NCBI GenBank assembly: GCA_933207985.1
Contig: OW240917.1
Coordinates: 244,192,822-244,256,821 of the forward strand
DNA: 64,000 bases
Direction: 5' to 3'
Source: Pelobates cultripes
Taxonomy: Eukaryota; Chordata; Amphibia; Anura; Pelobatidae
In this document: piece after piece, positions 58,940-64,000 of the stretch
Layout of the letters: each line of letters begins with the position of its first letter
How positions within the stretch are numbered: the first letter of the stretch is position 1
Made by a program: the position numbers and the translations under genes
The notes under the pieces: generated by a model
Told to the model about the DNA's origin: nothing
Seen by the model: only the letters and a program-made list of their open reading frames with translations
Databases searched by the model: none

Positions 58940-59520
58940 TTCCCTGACAAAGGTGCATGTAGTTCTGCACCGAAACGCGCGTCGGGCGTTCTTGCTTTTT
59001 GTTTTATTACTGGGCACTTTATTTTTCACTAATAGTTAGCATGTTGCTTTGATGGTTCACTTACTTTGATTTTTACTTCTGATCTTTCCTTCTATGTCTG
59101 TCTGGCAAGCTTAACAGGGAGAGAGGCTTTGATTGTTTAACTTTTTGCCAGTCTTTTACTGGTAATAGCATTTTTCATCTTTCTCTAATCGGCTATATTC
59201 TAAATACCTATTTGGCCACCTGGCCACCCAACAGGCTTTATTTGCCTAATTTAAATAGCCCTTCATGTCTCATACAGGCTGACTCTTAGGTCCACTTGGT
59301 GCTATGTATACTGATTGACTACATAGCCTCTCTTTCCTTGCATCAATCAATTGTTCTCACAGGGGCTGACGTGTGTTTGTATGTAGAGCCATGTTTAATA
59401 AAGCTCCTTTTTATTGTGATACCAGCCTTGTGAGACTTTGTACAATACTTATTTTGAGATAGGAGGTTTACCGTGCAAGGTGTTTATTGTAGTGTATTGT
59501 ATTTATTTTTTCTTTTAATA
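58940..59520 (+). mobile_element. Retroelement sequence with decayed hammerhead-like motif
   Basis: CTGACAA (58944-58950), stem GGTGCA / TGCACC (perfect, 58952-58971), GAAAC and then GCGCGTC (58981-58983 GTC) follow the hammerhead layout. The core reads CTGACAA, so the essential G8 is replaced by A and activity is unlikely. The following 540 bp, with AATAAAG near 59399, look like a non-coding retroelement end. Family uncertain. Confidence 0.45.
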
Positions 59521-60105
59521 CTGTACTGCAGAATTTCAGAGGACATTTACTTCGCTACAGGTTAATTACTTAATATTTATATTTCGCAATACTACTATCT
59601 ATATCTCCAGGAGGCGTTGTATGTTCCCTTGTGGTGAACCTGCATGCTCTGTTTTGTTTTGTCTTTCAGCAATATATTGCCTGGTAATGTATTCAATACT
59701 TACATCATTGCTTCATGTCAGCAAATGTACAAATAGGATGGACAAGCCAATATTCAATAAAATCACCATGCAGATCATAATGATATCGGGTCTCTGAAAG
59801 ACAGTTAAAGGGACAGTTTAATATTAGGTGTTGTGACAAACCAAAACATGGATATTCAGGTATATTAAATAGTTAAAGTGTCTGTAGGGGCCCAAACTCA
59901 TCATTCTAAATTCAAAATCAATGTTGGAGCCGATTGTAACTCCCATCACTCATGGGCAGACTTCACGGATCACGCTATTCAGCTACAATGTATGAATAAA
60001 TGTGCCTTCCAGACTCGATTTGGAACCACTGCCCTAATTAGCCCTTAGAATTTGGAAAAATAAAGTCTAAAAAACAGCTGGAGATCCAGATTGTAAAATT
60101 ATACT
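59521..60105. other. No gene seen; lone TTAA-MITE-like start
   Basis: TTAAAGGGACAGTTTAATAT at about 59806 resembles a MITE terminus. TTGTAACTCCCATCACTCAT near 59935 resembles a common dispersed vertebrate repeat. No partner end found. Confidence 0.4.
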
Positions 60106-60371
60106 TTAAGGGTTACTTCAAGCACCATGAACACTTCAGTGATTTGAAGTGATTATGGTGCATGGAGTCCAAATGTGCAGCATTTTGCTATAAAAAGCTA
60201 CACCTTCAGAGATTAACCCCTCTGCTGCCAGAGGTGAAAGTTCACCTCCAGCACCGTGATTGGGGCGTCATCAGCCATCCCAGGACTAGAGTTCTGGGCT
60301 GACTCATGTCAATTCTGTGCCTATTTCTACGCACTGAGTTGCATTCATTGGCTGAGAGTGGTCAGCAGCAA
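60106..60371. mobile_element. TTAA MITE, family 3, 3'-truncated
   Basis: TTAAGGGTTACTTCAAGCAC start, hairpin CTTCAGTGATTTGAAG, then CTGCCAGAGGTGAAAGTTCA and GCGTCATCAGCCATCCCAG, as in 50869-51290. It ends in a CA-rich stretch near 60371. Confidence 0.65.
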
Positions 60372-60478
60372 CACATACACAACACCTGCACAACACATAG
60401 ATACACACACAGAACCTCCACAGCCACCGCACCCATACATAACGCATGCAGAATTCTCAAACATAGACAAACAATGCA

Positions 60479-61472
60479 TTTATGGAATACTATAAGCATT
60501 AAAACAATGTAAAGTTAATGAAGCAGTTTTGATGTATATATCATACCCCTGCAGTTTCACATCTCAATTCTCTGCCATTTAAAGGGACACTATAGTCACC
60601 TGAACAACTTTAGCTTAATGAAGCAGTTTTGGTGTATAGAACATGCCCCTGCAGCCTCACTGCTCAATCCCCTGCCATTTAGGAGTTAAATCCCTTTGTT
60701 TATGAACCCTAGTCACACCTCCCTGCATGTGACTTGCACAGCCTTCCATAAACACTTCCTGTAAAGAGAGTCCTATTTAGGCTTTCTTTATTGCAAGTTC
60801 TGTTTAATTAAGATTTTCTTATCCCCTGCTATGTTAATAGCTTGCTATACCCTGCAAGAGCCTCCTGTATGTGATTAAATTTCAATTTAGAGATTGAGAC
60901 ACAATTATTTCAGGTAAATTACATCTGTTTGAAAGTGAAACCAGTTTTTTTTTTCATGCAGCCTCTGTCAATCATAGCCAGGGGAGGTGTGGCTAGGGCT
61001 GCAGAAACAGAACCAAAGTGATTTAACTCCTAAATGACAGTGAATTGAGCAGTGAAATTGCAAAGGAATGATCTATACACTAAAACTGCTTTATTTAGCT
61101 AAAGTTATTTAGGTGACTATAGTGTTCCTTTAAGAGTTAAATCACTTTTGTTTCTGTTTATGCAGCCTTCGCTGCACCAACCCTAGCTGTGACTTAAACA
61201 GCCAGCATGAAAGAAATTGTTTCCTTTTTAATCAGATGTTTTTAATCTCCTGCTCTGTAAATTTAACTTTAATCACACACAGGAGATAATAAGTTCTAAA
61301 TTAAACATAATTTGCAGTAAAGGAAGTGTAAACATCAGTTGACTCTTTACAGGAAGTGTTTAGGAAGGCTGTGTAAGTGACATGCAGCAAGGCATAACTA
61401 GGACTGTATAAACAAAGTGACAACTCCCAACAGCTTCATTAAGCTGTTTTTGTCCCTTTAGTGTCCCTTTAA
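60479..61472. mobile_element. TTAA MITE family 2, outer copy interrupted at its own TTAA
   Basis: Left part 60479-60582 (ACTATAAGCATTAAAACA, CTGCAGTTTCACATCTCAAT, TCTGCCATTTAA) and right part 61130-61472 (TTAAGAGTTAAATCACTTTT ... GTGTCCCTTTAA). The two join at a TTAA flanking the inner element. The left terminus is degenerate. Confidence 0.85.
60579..61133. mobile_element. TTAA MITE family 2, inner intact copy
   Basis: TTAAAGGGACACTATAGTCA at 60579 and GACTATAGTGTTCCTTTAA at 61133, both with TTAA. Long complementary arms: CTGCTCAATCCCCTGCCATT, GGAGTTAAATC and CTAGTCACACCTCCC, against GGGAGGTGTGGCTAGGGCTG, TTTAACTCCTAA and GTGAATTGAGCAG. It lies in the same orientation as the element it entered. 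Confidence 0.93.
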
Positions 61473-62069
61473 ACAAATAGGGCCAAAACACTAAGAGACT
61501 TCAAAGCTTTGCTTTAGCACAGCATACCATAAGGTTGTCAACCCTGCTCTAAGAATACTTGCAGTATAGCTATATAGTTACAATCTCTACAGAGAAAGTC
61601 TGCTACTATCATGTCAAATTACATTTCAGGAATTAAGCTTTTAATAAAATGCTTTTTTTTTAAAATAATTATGAAGTAAAACACTAGAACGACACTTCCT
61701 ATATGTCTCAGTAATGTCAATATTTGGTTAACTACTCAAAGTAATTAAATGCATTCTTATTATAGTCTATCACTGATTAAGATATTATTACCAGCAAATG
61801 CATTTTCAGCTAAATGAGGATATTTTATGTCTGGGCACTTTCAATATATTAATTCCACAGTGAACTAAATATAATAGATGCATAACCTTTAGAGCTGCAA
61901 CCAGAATAATATTCGTGGAATAAAATACCATAGATTTGATTACGGAGACCTTTATTCTTAGAGTTAGATTTTTTTTTTGGATTCTGAAATGTATAAAGCA
62001 AGTTATCTGAGTTATGGTATAGATGGCAGATAACTGAATATATATAACCTCAAACATAGGAATGAGTTA
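61473..62069. other. No gene seen
   Basis: AT-rich, possibly intronic to the minus-strand gene at the right edge. Confidence 0.4.
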
Positions 62070-63055
62070 ATGTAGCAATCGTGGAATGTAAAGATGGAAT
62101 ATATGTATGATGGAATGAAAGGGCGATGGAATTGATAAGGTAATGGTTATAAAGGTATGGGTTGTAGATTGAAGATATTAATATGGTAATCTAGTGATTG
62201 TGGGATGTAGAGATGAGGGTATGTAGGTTGCAATATGAGTGGATGGAATGTATAGGAGATGGAATGTAGACTATAGTTAGAGTTAGTGGAATGTAACAGT
62301 AGTGAAATGTAAATAGCAGCAAGAAATGTGTTACCATGTAGAGGTGATGGAATGTAGGTTACAGTAAGAGAGTTGGCAAAATGTTGATTTAAAGGGACAC
62401 TCCGGATCTCTAAAGCACTATAGCTTTCTAAAAATGCTTTGTGTGAAGAGTGTGTCCTCTTTTTTTCATTTTATGAAAAGTGCAGATTTTAATAGAAATT
62501 GGCACTTTTACAAACTAAACCATGGCTGTCAATCACACAACTGGCCCTGTTACTTCCTGGTTGTTTAGCTCAGTGTCAGTAAACTCAAGTGGCAGCAATT
62601 AACCAGTACACATGCCTTGCAAAGACTTCTCAATGAGTTGCATTGGGAAGTCTGTGATTGGAAAGCAACAGAAAGTCTGGGTGGAGTTAGAAGGGGAGGG
62701 CTTGCAAAGGCTGCAGACAAGAGATCTGCAGCTTTTGCAAGCTGTTTCTAGATATACTACCAATGAAAACATGTACTATTAAATAGTGATATTTTTTTTT
62801 TTACATTTGAGCAGTAGAGTATCCTTTTAACAAAATTCAGATTTCAGCATGACAATTAATAGAACGCAAATTACATTACGATAGTTGATGGAATGTAAAA
62901 GTGATGGGGTGCACATTGCAGTGGGAGACTTGATTGAATGTAGAGGTGAAGGAATGTAGATTAGAAAGAGAGAGCTGATCGAATTTAAACTTAAATACAT
63001 AGATCTAATAATTTAAGGTATTGCAGAGGGGGAATGCAGAGTACAGTGACAATTA
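62070..63055. repeat. Degenerate GGAATGTA tandem repeat, interrupted by a MITE
   Basis: GTGATGGAATGTAGGTTACA-type units of irregular 30-60 bp spacing run from about 62070 to 62388 and resume at about 62860-63055 (GATGGAATGTAAAAGTGATG, GAAGGAATGTAGATTAGAAA). The MITE 62389-62830 sits in the middle. Confidence 0.65.
62389..62830. mobile_element. TTAA MITE, family 5, intact
   Basis: TTAAAGGGACACTCCGGATC at 62389 and GAGTATCCTTTTAA at 62830, with TTAA both sides. Arms are only partly complementary. It serves as the intact reference for the split copy at 19411-20463. Confidence 0.88.
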
Positions 63056-63473
63056 GTCACTGACAATTATACTGACAATTAGTGTGCACAGTGAGATATT
63101 CTACACTAAACAGGGCAACACTGGGTTCTTTAGAATTTATTGTAATTTTTTTTCTAAGATAAATCAAATCAATATGTTGCTTATCTGCCCTTTCTTCAAA
63201 TGTACCTATAATATTATAAATAAGAAGTCTACCAATTCTTGAATGGTTTAAAGAAACAGGTTTGTAGGACACAAAGAGGACTATACAAAAGAAACAGTGG
63301 ACATGCTTTAACACTCATTCCTTGATAAATTTCATGACCAGCTATTTACTATTCCGAGGAGGCACACCCAAAAGCAGTTATAAGCTATCTGTTTCATCCA
63401 GATCCACTTTAAGTGTAAGAGAAAGAACTCGACTTTTTAATAAAAAAAAATGATACCCATTGAAAATATTTAC

Positions 63474-64000
63474 CTCCTCCGATTCCTCTTGTGTTCTTGC
63501 CACCAAAGCACTTTGGGCACCTTTTTTAGCTACACTCTTTGCTTCATATTTTGCCACTGCTTTAGACTCAGTCTTGGGTCCAGACTTTGTTTCCGGTTTT
63601 TGAGGTGCTGGTTTTGGTGCAGCTTTAGGCTCTGGTCTCAATGCAATTGGTTTCTGTATTGTCTTGGGCTCAGGTTTCTGGACTACTTTGGTCTCATAAA
63701 TCTGTTCTTTTTTTGTTTCTGTATTGTCACTTCTAGCATCAGCTTTGGAGACTGTCTTGGTCTGGGGTTTCTCTGCTTTTACTTCTGCTTTGATTTCTGC
63801 TTTGATTTCTTTGCTAGGTTCTGCTTTCGTAAGTGGTTCTGCCATGGCCTTCCTTTCTTGCGAAGATTCTTTTACATGTTCTTTCAGATCTGGGGTCCCT
63901 GTTTTTGGTGATGCTGTAGGTGATGGGAATGCTTCTCTCTCTTCGTACTCTACTGGAGGAGTCACCGGTGATGTCCGTACTGCATAGCTATGATATCCCT
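63474..64000 (-). CDS. Partial exon of an unidentified Lys/Pro/Glu/Ala-rich protein
   Basis: Open on the minus strand from the window edge to 63474, where GAG|GTAAATAT is a good phase-0 splice donor; downstream codons are intronic. The visible part starts GYHSYAVRTSPVTPPVEYEE, then a SPTASPKTGTPD stretch with S/T-P sites. A long low-complexity region follows: KAEIKAEVKAEKPQTK, KVVQKPEPKTIQKP, RPEPKAAPKPAPQKPETK, ending ARTQEESEE. No membrane segment or folded domain. Codons stay open over more than 175 residues in strand-asymmetric sequence, which argues for a real exon. The repeated K-P/K-E pattern resembles triadin- or MAP-like linkers, but I cannot name the gene. Confidence 0.7.

Overview
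The window looks like gene-poor, repeat-dense nuclear DNA of a frog (Anura). The evidence is a mix of amphibian-type repeats: many elements bounded by TTAAAGG...CCTTTAA termini (the layout described for Xenopus T2/Kolobok MITEs), CR1/L2-type LINE 3' ends finishing in TATGTAACTA-like repeats, hAT-type elements starting CAGGG or CAGTGG, a tyrosine-recombinase (Ngaro/DIRS-type) retrotransposon, solo LTRs, and Penelope-like sequence with a hammerhead motif. Species cannot be given. There is one 100-N assembly gap (23085-23184).

Host genes are almost absent. The best host coding sequence is a partial exon on the minus strand at the right edge (63474 to beyond 64000), Lys/Pro/Glu/Ala-rich and ending at a GAG|GTAAAT splice donor. 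A short possible terminal exon on the same strand lies at 56639-56729. I do not recognise the gene. Everything left of about 56 kb appears intergenic, with a few unannotated AT-rich blocks that could hold conserved noncoding elements.

Layout: 1-2640, a hairpin-rich repeat complex (triple foldback, GC-rich minisatellite, chain of 11 hairpins, poly(A)-type 3' end). 3.6-13.5 kb, LINE ends, MITEs, LTRs. 14.6-16.6 kb, a hAT-type element filled by a GT/G-rich minisatellite and hairpins. 19.4-31.7 kb, three copies of one dispersed repeat, one of which carries an exact 19 x 48 bp array; also a 37-bp minisatellite. 32-38.4 kb, hAT-family copies and a three-layer nest (MITE, solo LTR, hAT). 38.4-43.3 kb, an L1-like ORF2 remnant and a 5'-truncated Ngaro-type element coding for RT/RNase H, tyrosine recombinase and an SGNH hydrolase. 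44-56 kb, more MITEs. 58-59.5 kb, a head-to-head Penelope-like palindrome with a hammerhead motif. 60.1-62.8 kb, nested TTAA MITEs.

The most striking theme is architecture. Several unrelated repeats (TTAA-flanked, hAT-type and unclassified) are built largely of consecutive, independent, near-perfect hairpins. Nested insertions with readable target-site duplications allow a relative chronology.
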